A stretch of 19,730 nt of DNA from Carex sylvatica (taxonomy: Eukaryota > Streptophyta > Magnoliopsida > Poales > Cyperaceae), in NCBI GenBank assembly GCA_964058845.1, contig CAXKVR010000743.1, forward strand, positions 1 through 19,730, in the 5' to 3' direction. Position numbers and translations under genes: made by a program. The notes beneath the pieces were generated by a model. The model did no database searches, was not told where the DNA came from, and saw only the letters and a list, made by a program, of their open reading frames with translations. Positions 1 to 8,691 of this stretch are shown here, piece after piece. Position 1 is the stretch's first letter. Every line of letters begins with the position of its first letter.

Positions 1-1525
1 ATGAGATTTACGAATAGGAAATGTACCTTGGAGACACCATAAATGCTACACAAGATAATATGATTGATGTGACGGTTGAAGAAAAGACATGTATATTGAG
101 TAAGAATTTGTTATACACCGGATAACACTTTCTTCAATACATCTTGAGATAACCAACTAAAAAGTTCAAGCCATCTTACAGAAGGATCCATCTATTTTCA
201 TTATTGTCAGGTTTTAAATATTCAAATCAGGTGTGAAATTTACTATTAGCTTTTTATTTTTCTTGACAAGTTAAGGGGGTCAAATCATGTACTTAAGTTC
301 CAAAGAGGTATACGAATAGAAAATATACATTGGAGACACCATAAATGCTACACGAGATAATATGATTGATATAATGGTTGAAGAAAAAAAATGTATATTG
401 AGAAAGAATTTGTTGCACAATTGACAACACTTTCTCCAATACATCTTTAGATAGACAAATGAAAAGTTCATGCTATCTTACAGAAGAATCCATTCATTTT
501 CATTACTGGCAGGCTTAAAATTTACTAATAGATTTTAATTTTCTTGACAAGTTAAAGAGGGTCAAATTATGTACTTAAGTACCGAAGAGGTATACGAATA
601 GAAAATATACATTGGAGACACCATAAGTACTATACAAGATAATATGATTATTGTGATGGTTGAAGAAAAGAAATGTATATTGAGTAAGAATTTGTTGCAC
701 AAAGGACAACACTTTATGCAATATATCTTGAGATAGTCAAATGAAAAGTTCAAGCCATCTTAAAGAATGATCCATCTATTTTTATTATTGTCAGGTTTGA
801 AATATGCATGTCAGGTTTGAAATTTACTTTAGTTTTTTAATTTTCTTGACAAGTTAAAGGGGGTCAAATCATGTACTTAAGTTCCGAAGAGGTATACGTA
901 TAGAAAATATATCTTTGAGACACCATAAATGCTACACAAGATAATATGATTGATGTGATTGTTAAAGAAAAAAAATGTATATTAAGTAAAAATTTGTTCA
1001 ACAATGGACAAAACTTTAAGCAATACTTCTTGAGATAGTCAAATGAAAAGTTTAAGCCATCTTAAAGAAGAATCCATCTATTTTCATTATTACCAGGTTC
1101 AGAATATGCATGTCAGGTTTGAAATTTATTATAGTTTTTTACTTTTCTTGACAAGTTAAGAGGGTTAAATCATGTACTTAAGTTTCGAAGAGGTTTATGT
1201 ATAAAAAATGTACCTTGGAGACAGCATAAATGCTACACCAGATAATATGATTGATGTGATGGTTGAAAAAAAGAAATATATATGGAGTAAGAATTTATTG
1301 CACAATGGAGAATATTTTCTCCAATACATCTTGAGATAGTCAAATGAAAAGTTCAAGTCATCTTACAGAAAGATATATATATTTTCATTATTGCCTGGTT
1401 TGAAATATGCATGTCAGGTTTGAAATTTACTATTATCTTTTTACTCTTCTTGACAAGTTAAAGGGGTCAAATGTTGTCCTTAAGTTTCGAAAAGGTATAT
1501 GAATAGAAAATGTACCTTGAAGACT
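1..1525. repeat. Tandem array of ~300-bp units (five copies plus a stub)
   Basis: The anchor GAGACACCATAAATGC, or a close variant, recurs at about 31, 333, 615, 917 and 1218, and a sixth copy breaks off near 1524. Spacings are therefore about 302, 282, 302, 301 and 300 bp. Other shared words are ATAATATGATTGATGTGA, TCTTGACAAGTTAA and GTACTTAAGTT. The 282-bp unit is short because it has one copy, not two, of a ~20-bp internal sub-repeat (TGTCAGGTTTGAAAT type). Copies differ by scattered substitutions and small indels, so the duplication is not recent. The array runs off the left edge of the window. No coding capacity is credible. It is a local satellite or an amplified part of a transposon; a partial inverted copy at 4117-4261 favours the second. 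Confidence 0.93.
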
Positions 1526-3400
1526 ACAGGAATTTCATGACGCTTAGAGGGGTGGAAAATTAAAATTTGACCCCTCTTAATCGTCTAAACGAACCCTCTA
1601 TTTTATGCTAACTCTACTCAAATATTTATTCATACGCTTTGCATGCAAGATTAAGGACAATAATCTATATGCATGTAAATATATCTAAGTCAAGATTAAG
1701 ATTTAGATCTCATACCTCTCGTTAAATGTCAATTTAGAGAAAGTCAATTTTCTCTAGATCTCTTGGAAACCTTCACGCTGTGGCCTCTAAGTGTTCATCT
1801 TGAACTAAATAAGGATTAGTCCTAAATCTTGCTAGAGATCCACTAACCGATGCTTAGTATAAAGCTAGTAACCCCTTGTCAACCTCCAAAATTAATTTCT
1901 CAATTAATTTGCCAATATAACTAACTTAACTTAGAATTTACACAAAAGAGAGATGGCAGAAATTTTGGTCTCTTTGGGGTAATTTCGGCCACAAAGAAGA
2001 TGAGTATGAGTGTGTATTGCATGTTGGAGTCACATGTGAACTGCTATATTTTATAGAGAAAAAGCAAGGAAAATTTTAGAGGGAAGAATACCAATTTTTT
2101 TCTTCTCTTAATTTTCACATGCAATCTCATGTCATCTTTATGTAACCAACCACACCATAACCAATGGTGTATCTCTCAATTATATATTCAAATTCTAAAT
2201 TAATTAGTATTCGAATTAATTTATTCATGTGACACAAATATTATGTTATGTAATATACATTACACTTCACCAAATAATATTCTTCACATATTTAATTTAT
2301 ACTAAGCTGTTATGACATGTAACATTTTATTTTAATATTTTATCACGTATATTTTATTTCATATCACATGAAATATCATACACCATATAAAATATAAAAT
2401 AACTCTCTTGTTTTCCATTCAGTTGGTGTGATCTTTATCTATGATCCATATTAAATTGGTAATGGTGTAAATTATTTATCACCATAAACTATAAGAAGTG
2501 TTCTAGCTACACATTATAGTCACCCAATTAATATAAATGTAATGTAACCTGCATACAAAATACGATCCTATAGCAATGTTATGAATAACATTACTTGTGT
2601 CCATTCCTTGCCTCATGATATCATGAATAATATTCAAAGTAAGATAGTGCCATCTTTGCAATATATTTGTTTCTTGATCTTTTGAGTAAATTATAAATAT
2701 ATAGTTGACAACGCTTCAACTATATTGCATGAATTTATAATTATACTCTATCAAGGGGCCCAGCAGTATCATTACTCATTATAAATGAGAGGCAATGACA
2801 CTATTGACATATAACTTTCTCCCGCACAAGCTATATACAAAGAACTACTACTTTTATCATTACTTGCAATAAGCAACTTTTAATAGTAATTACATTATAC
2901 ATTTCTCATGTGAAAAAAGATACGGTCTCATATCTTAGAATTCGTAGACAAAATTAAAACATTAATGACACAAACAGAATCCATATAATATTTCATTTGG
3001 GCGGTCATGTTTAATGTATGAATCATTTCATACACTTATGTTATTAAATGATAATCATTTATTAACATTTATAGAACTACAATGTCATACTTTAATTAAC
3101 ACGATAATTATCTTGTGATAATTAGTGTTCCATACTAATTATCAAGATTGTGAACATTTTAGAGTTTATGTTTACTATAGCCTAGAGTTCTATGGTCCAA
3201 GACCTAGAGTTCATTGCTAATTACTCGATCAGGGATAATTTAGAGTTTGTTACTCATTATAGTGTTTCACAATCCAGGTCCGTAACCTGATGAACTATCA
3301 CGTAATCAAACTCAAGGCAACAAATTGAATAAGTCAACTATCCTATGATAAAAAACTAACATAAACATGATTGCTCTAGGACACTAATTTCTTCACTACT
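1525..3400 (-). mobile_element. Probable Copia-type LTR (solo or truncated), minus orientation, ends approximate
   Basis: Read on the minus strand, this stretch has the layout of a plant Copia LTR. A GTCCTAGAGCAAT-type start lies near 3370-3390, followed by a long AT-rich U3. A TATAAAATATAG box lies at about 2045-2056. Downstream of it comes a leader with CACACTCATACTCATCTTC and a 'gtggccgaaat' segment, then a U5-like part with 'gaacacttagaggccac' and repeated 'cttaatcttg' words, ending near the break with the tandem repeats at 1525. No primer-binding site, polypurine tract or polyprotein reading frame is visible on either side, so a solo or truncated LTR is most likely. I could not find a matching 5-bp target duplication or clear TG...CA ends. 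The assignment rests on remembered LTR style, not on an alignment. Confidence 0.45.
1539..1585. repeat. Hairpin next to the array/LTR junction
   Basis: GACGCTTAGAGGGGT at 1539-1553 is answered by ACCCCTCTTAATCGTC at 1570-1585, whose reverse complement is GACGATTAAGAGGGGT, around a 16-nt AT loop. It lies just inside the sequence GACTACAGGAATTTC that follows the last tandem-repeat stub. That word resembles the CACTACA... end of CACTA transposons, which often carry inverted subterminal motifs. No second end was found, so the hairpin may equally be part of the LTR U5. Confidence 0.6.
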
Positions 3401-3547
3401 TGCATGGAGTATTTCCTAATGCAGGCTAAGAATTTAGCACAGCGAGAAAGTGCTAAATAGTCCATGAACTTGTAAGTAATTTCATTTGCTTTGTTTACAT
3501 TATTGCAGGACATGCGTTTTCAATGACCAATTTTGTTTTTGCTCAAT
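3401..3547. other. Short non-coding spacer with a small hairpin
   Basis: Non-coding sequence between the LTR-like region and the MITE. ATTTAGCAC (3432-3440) pairs with GTGCTAAAT (3450-3458) across a 9-nt loop. The right end of the LTR could lie here. No gene is seen. Confidence 0.4.
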
Positions 3548-3962
3548 TAGTTCTAGAGTAGGATTTAAATGCCCCATCTTTTTCTACCACACTATTCCCC
3601 ACTCTTTATATCTCTATTTTCAAAGTCCAAACTATCGATCTGAACTGTTCAACATGATCTTTGTGCTAAAATATGCTTGGCGACCAAATTTTATATTTTT
3701 GAAAATATTTTACTATTTTTTTAGATAGATACAAAATCATTGTTGTTTCTAGACCATCCAAAACCAATTATTTTGTACATATTTGAAAAAATAGTAAAAT
3801 AATTCTAAAAAAATATAAAATTTGGTCTCCAAGCATATTTTAGCATGGAGATCATGTTGAACTGTTCAAATTGATAGTTTTGGGCTTTGAAAATGAAAAT
3901 ATAAACAATGAGGCATAGTGGTCACAAAACAGTGGGGCATTTTAACCCTACTCCTAGTTCTA
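3548..3962. mobile_element. Fold-back MITE with 8-bp target duplication
   Basis: A 399-bp element (3556-3954) folds back on itself almost end to end. The left arm, about 3556-3735, matches the reverse complement of about 3775-3954. Examples are 'gaactgttcaacatgatct' on both arms and 'ctaaaatatgcttgg' against its complement near 3830-3844. The ends read GAGTAGGATTTAAATGCCCC on the left and GGAGTAGGGTTAAAATGCCCC-type on the right (reverse complement, with some mismatches). TAGTTCTA occurs directly outside each end (3548-3555 and 3955-3962). An 8-bp duplication is the size left by hAT transposases, so this is probably a hAT-type MITE, although its termini are not the classic CAGGG form. It has no coding capacity. 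A reading frame at 3486-3728 merely runs along the left arm. Confidence 0.88.
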
Positions 3963-4116
3963 AGTCACTTCTAATTTGAAGTATATATTTCTTTTCTGAC
4001 AATATTGAAAATAGTAAGATGGTTTGAATTTTTCATTTGACTAAATTTATTGTCGATTAATGTAGATTTTAGAGCTCATCATGATAGTAGGATAAGAACG
4101 ATGTGTGAGAGAATGA

Positions 4117-4261
4117 GACTATCTTAAGATGTATTGGAGAAAGTATTGTCCCTTGTGCAACAATTGCATAAATTCTTATGCAATATACATTTATTTTCTT
4201 CAACCGTCACATCGATCAGATTATCTTGTGTAGTATTTATGGTGTCTCCAAAGTATATTTT
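4117..4261 (-). repeat. Inverted partial copy of the 300-bp array unit
   Basis: On the minus strand this reads 'aaaatatactttggagacac' and continues through the repeat words ATAAATACTACACAAGATAAT, TGTGACGGTTGAAGAAAA, GTATATTG...AAGAATTT, TTGCACAAGGGACAATACT and CCAATACATCTT. It covers about half of a unit. It ends at 'aaaatatac' on one side and 'aagatagtc' on the other. It carries a small insertion near 4165-4185 compared with the array. The opposite orientation relative to 1-1525 means that array and copy together bracket the LTR and the MITE. Confidence 0.88.
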
Positions 4262-5163
4262 GTGCAGTTAACGTATCACGTGAAATAGCCTTTGGTCCTC
4301 TTCCCTTAGGTATGGGCTGCTTAGCTCGATCAGCTCCTGCACCTTTGGTCTAAACTCGATACTATGTTTTGGAAGGACAAAATGGAAAACAAGTTTTTCA
4401 GTGGATATTTCTTTTTAATGTGTATGATGCTACTCTACATGTTTTTCTTGTTTAGATCTCTAATTTGAGCTTGACTTTTGAGGAGATAATCTTCAACTAC
4501 ATAAAGGAACTACAATGTAAATCTCAATTGTTTTGTAGAGTCTTCATTCACTAGCCTTATAGAAACAATACTGAGGTATGTACCTTATGGACTTTGAATA
4601 GGTTAGATTGACAACAAACTATTTGACGACTTCGACAACTGTTTAACACTTTTTGAAATTAAATAAAATAAATTAAAATTGTAGATATGCTCTCTATTGT
4701 TTAGACAGGCCACACACTAAATTTGGTGCAGTTTTCATCAAGCGAAATGAAAAATTAACGGCTGAATTTTATCAGCAATTGATCATCAGTTGCCAAATTA
4801 ATGATTCTCATATAGCATAAAATTTATTTTCTCAATTTTGGTTATCCAGTTAAAATTCATTGTTTTATTTATATTCCCATCTCTTCATTTAAACATTTAA
4901 AATTTAAAATTGATATTACTAAAAAAATTAAAAGGCTGTAGAATTTGAGCAATCCGACCGATCGATAGAAATAGAAATTTCTTTCAAGCAATTGTTCTTT
5001 AACCTAATTGTGTGCATAACTAGATATGGATCAAAGAAGCTATTTTCAAAAGATCAGGGTTTATGATCTGAAAATTTTATATGGGTCTATGATGACGAGT
5101 CTTGATACTAGCTAAAATAGAGTATACAGCTTCTCCAGGGGAACCTAAGATATTTGTTATGAA
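4262..5163. other. Intergenic sequence, no gene seen
   Basis: AT-rich, with no long ATG-initiated frame. A short less AT-rich stretch at 4290-4360 includes 'ggtatgggctgcttagctcg' and recalls the GAGCT/GCTCG-rich hAT-like element downstream, but it is too short to assign. The rest looks like unstructured, decayed sequence. Confidence 0.5.
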
Positions 5164-5629
5164 TGGTGGCAAAAAAGCTCATAGTTTGTGGCTCAATCGT
5201 GATTCGCACATGACTCGCTCGCTAACAGCTCGCTCGTTACTGAACTGAGCTGTTAACGAGCCAGTTCGCCACAAGTTTGGTCCAAAGTAAACGAGTTCAA
5301 ATTGGAGCCTATCTTGCTCGCGAGCTAGCTTGGCTGGGTATCAATTTGTGAATTTGTATGAACTTGTGTGTATTTTATACTGTCTAGCTCAGTTCAGCTA
5401 GATCTAAAAAGTTTGTATAATTTAATTTCTTCTTAATACAAGATTCAACTAGATCCAGAGAGCCAGCTCGTCAGCTCGCGAGTTAGTTCGAACTGACTTG
5501 TCAAGATTTCAAGCTAAGATTTTAGCTCAGATGCCCTAGATCCAACTCGCTCAGTAGTAGCTCAGTCCAAAATTAACAAGCCGAGCTAGAACTTAGCTCA
5601 CAGACCAAGCCAGCTCGTTGCACCCCCTA
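5164..5629. mobile_element. Non-autonomous hAT-like element with GCTCG-rich ends
   Basis: The left end reads TGGTGGCAAAAAAGCTC. The right end, read on the minus strand, is TAGGGGGTGCAACGAGCTGG. Both are versions of the TAGGGGTGGCAA...GAGC ends I associate with plant hAT-derived elements. The first ~170 bp and last ~180 bp are packed with GCTCG/GAGCT/GCTCA words in both directions, as expected of subterminal transposase-binding repeats. The middle, about 5345-5455, is plain AT-rich. The TIRs have drifted, and I could not pair a convincing 8-bp duplication ('ttatgaat' on the left against 'atatgatg' on the right is only loose). At 466 bp and with no reading frame it cannot encode a transposase. 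Confidence 0.6.
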
Positions 5630-6124
5630 GATATGATGTTATCAACCAGAAAACAGAAAAAATTATCTAATAACACTCATTAATTCAATAAGAAACCTTG
5701 TCATTTGAGGCTAATATTTGACTAAAAGGATAGGTAGGCCTATAAGGCATGTGCAGGAAGCCAGGGACAATTGTACATCCACAAACCAGACATGAGACAC
5801 CAGAATGTGTGGCATTCCAATAAGAATAAAAACGAATCAACGAATTAATGATGAATAAAAACGCGTACCAGCCTGAAAAATATTCACACACAACAATCTT
5901 TTTCTTAGGTGAATAGTCTGACACATGCATTAACTCTTTATATAGAAATAAAGTTATAAATATGTAACTAAAACCACCCAAAAACTTCCAAGGTTGTCAA
6001 TTGTCACATTATCTATCCCACCTTCTATACAATGCTCTCCATTCCAATACAAAAAGAGGTAACTCGATGTGTTCTATTAAATAATTATAACTAGACTAAT
6101 TAAATTGATTATTATGCGAAATAA
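5630..6124. other. Intergenic sequence, no gene supported
   Basis: A minus-strand open frame at 5685-5981 (98 codons) opens with TTG, not ATG. It has a hydrophobic, low-complexity composition and matches no family I know, so I read it as chance. The remainder is AT-rich spacer. Confidence 0.5.
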
Positions 6125-6332
6125 CAGTTCGGCGGAAATAAATCTGCTACGATCCTAAGGGATTGTATGATTCTATGATTCCAAATTCAACCTTTTATTT
6201 TTTAAGTATTACAAATTTCCATAAAAATTGTTTTTGATATACGAATCTCAAAACAAATAAAATGTTGGATTTGAAATCGCAGGACCCTATAATCCCTTTT
6301 AGGATCGTCGCAGATTTATTTCCCTATTCGGC
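6125..6332. mobile_element. Small MULE-like MITE (element A)
   Basis: Element A is 6134-6323 (190 bp). Its arms of about 70 bp begin GGAAATAAATCTGC on both ends and continue (T/G)ACGATCCTAA...GGGATT. The flanking 9-mers CAGTTCGGC (6125-6133) and CTATTCGGC (6324-6332) agree at 7 of 9 positions, which fits an aged 9-bp duplication of Mutator-like elements. It has no coding potential. Its right target site overlaps the left target site of the next element, so the two are adjacent insertions at one spot. Confidence 0.72.
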
Positions 6333-6562
6333 AGGAATTTGTATCCTCTGCATTAACTCAAAAGGAAATCTTTTGAGTTAATGAATACTGACCATTCGAT
6401 CTGTTGTAAAATTCGTGCATATTAGATTCACGTTAATATTAAAGAGCTCCTAAATCATAAACAGAAATCGAATTAGCTCTATTTAAAATCTGACGGTTAA
6501 AATCCGTTAACTCAAAATATTTCTTTTTGAATTAATGCAGAGGATATGCATTCGTTCGGCAG
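6327..6562. mobile_element. Compound-hairpin MITE (element B) with TTCGGCAG duplication
   Basis: Element B is about 6335-6554 (220 bp) and is flanked by TTCGGCAG at 6327-6334 and 6555-6562. Its ends are GAATTTGTATCCTCTGC on the left and CGAATGCATATCCTCTGC on the right (reverse complement), followed by matching CATTAA(C/T)TCAAAA. Each terminal repeat is itself a palindrome. On the left, CATTAACTCAAAAG (6351-6364) pairs perfectly with CTTTTGAGTTAATG (6370-6383). The right arm has the degenerate equivalent near 6508-6537. The ends resemble those of the element at 18750-18919. There is no coding potential. The 91-codon frame at 6535-6810 starts at the right end of this element and is not credible as a gene. 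Confidence 0.78.
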
Positions 6563-6960
6563 ACGGCAGCGCAAAGAACAATAAAACTCGATTAGTAATG
6601 TTTTGTAAAATGGATATCTCCAGTATAGTCGGACTGGAGAAGACGAGATCTAATAGTTTCATTTGGCAAGTAAGACTAAATTATCCAAAGGGCGGGGAAA
6701 GAAAGAATCAACCTCATAATAGCAGGTCATTAACTAGAATACTAGATGCATACGCTGAATCGCAATTGGATATTATGCGCATATTCCTCAATTTCCTTTT
6801 TCTCTTGTAAAAATATTTTCGAAAAAATATAATAACATTCGAACATAAGATAGACAGAATTTTTTTAATGTTCATTGTTCATTGAAATAATTATTTATAC
6901 AAATTAATACTTTTCTTGACTGATTTGTGTATAAAGAAGTTGAAAAAAATAAAATAAGTA
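6563..6960. other. Intergenic sequence upstream of SKIP30
   Basis: Mixed composition to about 6800, then very AT-rich. An open frame running to 6810 lacks any recognisable domain. This stretch presumably holds distal promoter sequence of the plus-strand gene, but no specific element stands out. Confidence 0.4.
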
Positions 6961-6966
6961 CAAATG

Positions 6967-6973
6967 TATAAAA
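6967..6973 (+). promoter_or_regulatory. Candidate TATA box for SKIP30
   Basis: TATAAAA lies in AT-rich sequence upstream of the leader exon. The base composition shifts from AT-rich to mixed at about 7057. The alternative TATATCTA near 7010-7018 is equally possible. In so AT-rich a background either could occur by chance. Confidence 0.25.
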
Positions 6974-7059
6974 TTGTGAATAAAAGGAGGTAAAATAACA
7001 CAATTATTTTATATCTACTTAAATACATGAATCAACAAAACTACAAAAGTATTATTCCT

Positions 7060-7292
7060 CAAGAGCCGGATCCCAAACCGACAGACCCATTTCTTCCTCC
7101 TTTTAACTCTGATTAACGAAACACATACTTCACGCTATCTATCATCCCCAAATCTCTTCCGATCATCAACCAATGGACCCCATTTGCGGCTTTGCCTTCC
7201 AAGAATCGAATCGGTAAAAGAAATCAAATCTGAAGAATCAGTCAAGTCTCCGAACAAACTACAACCAAGAATCGGCGTAACTCGGAAATAAG
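7060..7292 (+). other. SKIP30: Non-coding 5' leader exon of SKIP30 (start approximate)
   Basis: This block is much less AT-rich than its surroundings, has CT-rich segments (such as 'cccatttcttcctcctttt'), and ends at a strong splice donor, AAG|GTGAGT, with the exon's last base at 7292. The next good acceptor on this strand that sits just before the SKIP30 start codon is at 8636. A leader exon joined to an exon carrying the whole CDS is a common arrangement in plants. The transcription start is not determined; 7060 marks the composition change. Confidence 0.65.
7173..7217 (+). promoter_or_regulatory. Upstream ORF 1 in the SKIP30 leader exon (14 codons)
   Basis: The first ATG of the predicted leader is in the favourable context CCAATGG. 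It encodes MDPICGFAFQESNR before a TAA. If the exon is transcribed as predicted, ribosomes would meet this frame first, which could lower translation of the main CDS. No conservation information is available. Confidence 0.45.
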
Positions 7293-8636
7293 GTGAGTCT
7301 CTTCTCTTGCGATTCAAGGGTTCTTCCGCTGTCGGCCGGTCGGGTTGAAAATCGGTCAGTAATCGGATCGTGGCTTCCGGTAGATTTTCCAAACCATGGT
7401 TCTTGGTTTCTTTCTATGGTACCTTATTTTAAAGTAAGGTGCTTTACGAACAATAGAATAGGCGGGCGCTCTGAATTTTTTTCTCCAAACCATGGTTATT
7501 GGCTTCTAGCTCAGTAGTTTCCAAACCGAAAATTTTAAGTTGTCAAACAAGCAAGGAGAAGAAATGAAGTAGCTCCCAAGTCATAGCTATATCATTACCA
7601 ATACTTTTACCTCTCAAAAGCTAGGTTAATCAACTCCAATTAGGGGATTGTAGATATTACGACCAACTAACAATTTGCTAATGCAACAAATGGCGGAGGG
7701 TTGTAGTAGGATATTCTGTTGATATTCTGTACAATTTTGGTGATTTGGTAAAATTAAGAATGAAAAATGCTGTTTGTATAATTTATGGTAAAATAAAACT
7801 CGGTTTGGTTTGAGGAGACTTGGATGAGCTACATGTCAAATGAAATGTAACAGTACATAATTTTTTTGAAGAAAATAACAAAATGAAATATCAATAATAA
7901 ATGATAGATACCTGACAGGTCAGTTCTCTATCAGGTTGAGCCAAGGATAATACATTGGTTTTTATGCATGATCGGCAATAGAATTTTGGAGGCTATTTGT
8001 ACAACGGCCAAGTGTTTTGACTAGAGAAGACCTTGCCAACGAAGGTAGATCAGGTATCTAATCTGCATGTTTCTAGAATTAGGGTTTAATCTTTTGGTTA
8101 TCCATGCAAAATTAAAGTACATAACTAGTTGTACAGGCTTATGACTATTGTTGAAAAACTGAAAAAAATTTACTTTGGCATTGTTGGGACTATTGTATAT
8201 TTTTCAGGAATTAACTTAGCAGATTTTAAAAAAAAACTCTCTTAACTTTTGTTAAGTGTAACTGGCATGATTTGACACTCTGCCTTATATGTAGAAAAGA
8301 TTGGTTTCGATTCATTAAATTTGCTTTCTTAAAAGATATTGATCTGAGGTTGAGCACTTTCTCTTCCTTTTTTATGTTTCCTAAATTACTGCACTTTAGG
8401 CTGTTCGATATTTCCCATGTGCCTTTTGGATTATGTATTTATGTACAATATTTCCATGTGCAATTGGTACAATGGTGCAGTTGGTATCACCGAGTTATAG
8501 TAGCCAATTCTTGGGAACTTATGGATCCATCTCTTTTACTGCCAAAAAACCTTGTCCCACTGTTAGTGTCATAGTTGCATCGAGTTACCCTTATTACACA
8601 CTATTTCTGACGATGAAATGGTGTTATTTCTTTTAG
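7293..8636 (+). other. SKIP30: 5' UTR intron of SKIP30 (1344 bp)
   Basis: The donor is GTGAGTCT at 7293 and the acceptor is the pyrimidine-rich 'gttatttcttttag' ending at 8636. The interior is AT-rich with stop codons in all frames, except for short chance frames such as 8272-8574, which opens with TTG. Long first introns in plant 5' UTRs often raise expression. Any such effect here is inference. No other gene is seen inside it. Confidence 0.65.
7385..7502. repeat. Direct repeat around a palindrome, inside the intron
   Basis: TTTTCCAAACCATGGTTCTTGG (7385-7406) recurs as a close variant, TTCTCCAAACCATGGTTATTGG, ending at 7502. Between them, ACCTTATTTTAAAGTAAGGT (7421-7440) is a palindrome with one mismatched pair. 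Each direct repeat contains the near-palindrome AAACCATGGTT. The arrangement could be a small insertion with a duplicated flank, or a regulatory duplication. Nothing decides between them. Confidence 0.7.
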
Positions 8637-8660
8637 GCCTTGTGTACAGACGAGCTTTAG

Positions 8661-8684
8661 ATGTTGGCCGAGCCATCTTTCTGA
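8661..8684 (+). promoter_or_regulatory. Upstream ORF 2 just before the SKIP30 start (7 codons)
   Basis: An ATG at 8661 reads MLAEPSF and then TGA at 8682-8684. The main start codon follows 7 nt later. It lies in the second exon after the acceptor at 8636, so it would be present in every mRNA spliced as predicted. The short gap to the main ATG is unfavourable for reinitiation, so translation of SKIP30 may depend on leaky scanning. Confidence 0.5.
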
Positions 8685-8691
8685 CTAGATC

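Noticed and set aside
280..753. Two similar 63-codon minus-strand frames (280-471 and 562-753) in the tandem array
   Set aside because: Their similarity comes from the repeat itself. The second opens with TTG, the other array copies do not keep the frame, and the composition is low-complexity and hydrophobic.
3486..3728. 80-codon plus-strand frame
   Set aside because: It mostly follows the left arm of the fold-back MITE, and the composition is Phe/Tyr-rich from AT-rich DNA. No domain is recognised.
5685..5981. 98-codon minus-strand frame
   Set aside because: It opens with TTG, matches no family I recognise and has no supporting splice or promoter signals.
6535..6810. 91-codon plus-strand frame
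   Set aside because: It begins inside the right end of MITE element B and has no recognisable domain. An insertion-derived start makes a real gene unlikely.
7135..7517. Overlapping frames on both strands near the SKIP30 leader
   Set aside because: The plus-strand one starts at GTG on the intron donor. The minus-strand one is antisense to the predicted leader exon. Neither resembles a known protein.
8272..8636. Open frames of 100 and 67 codons before the SKIP30 CDS
   Set aside because: They lie within the predicted 5' UTR intron, the longer opens with TTG, and both have the Phe/Leu/Tyr bias of pyrimidine-rich intron sequence.
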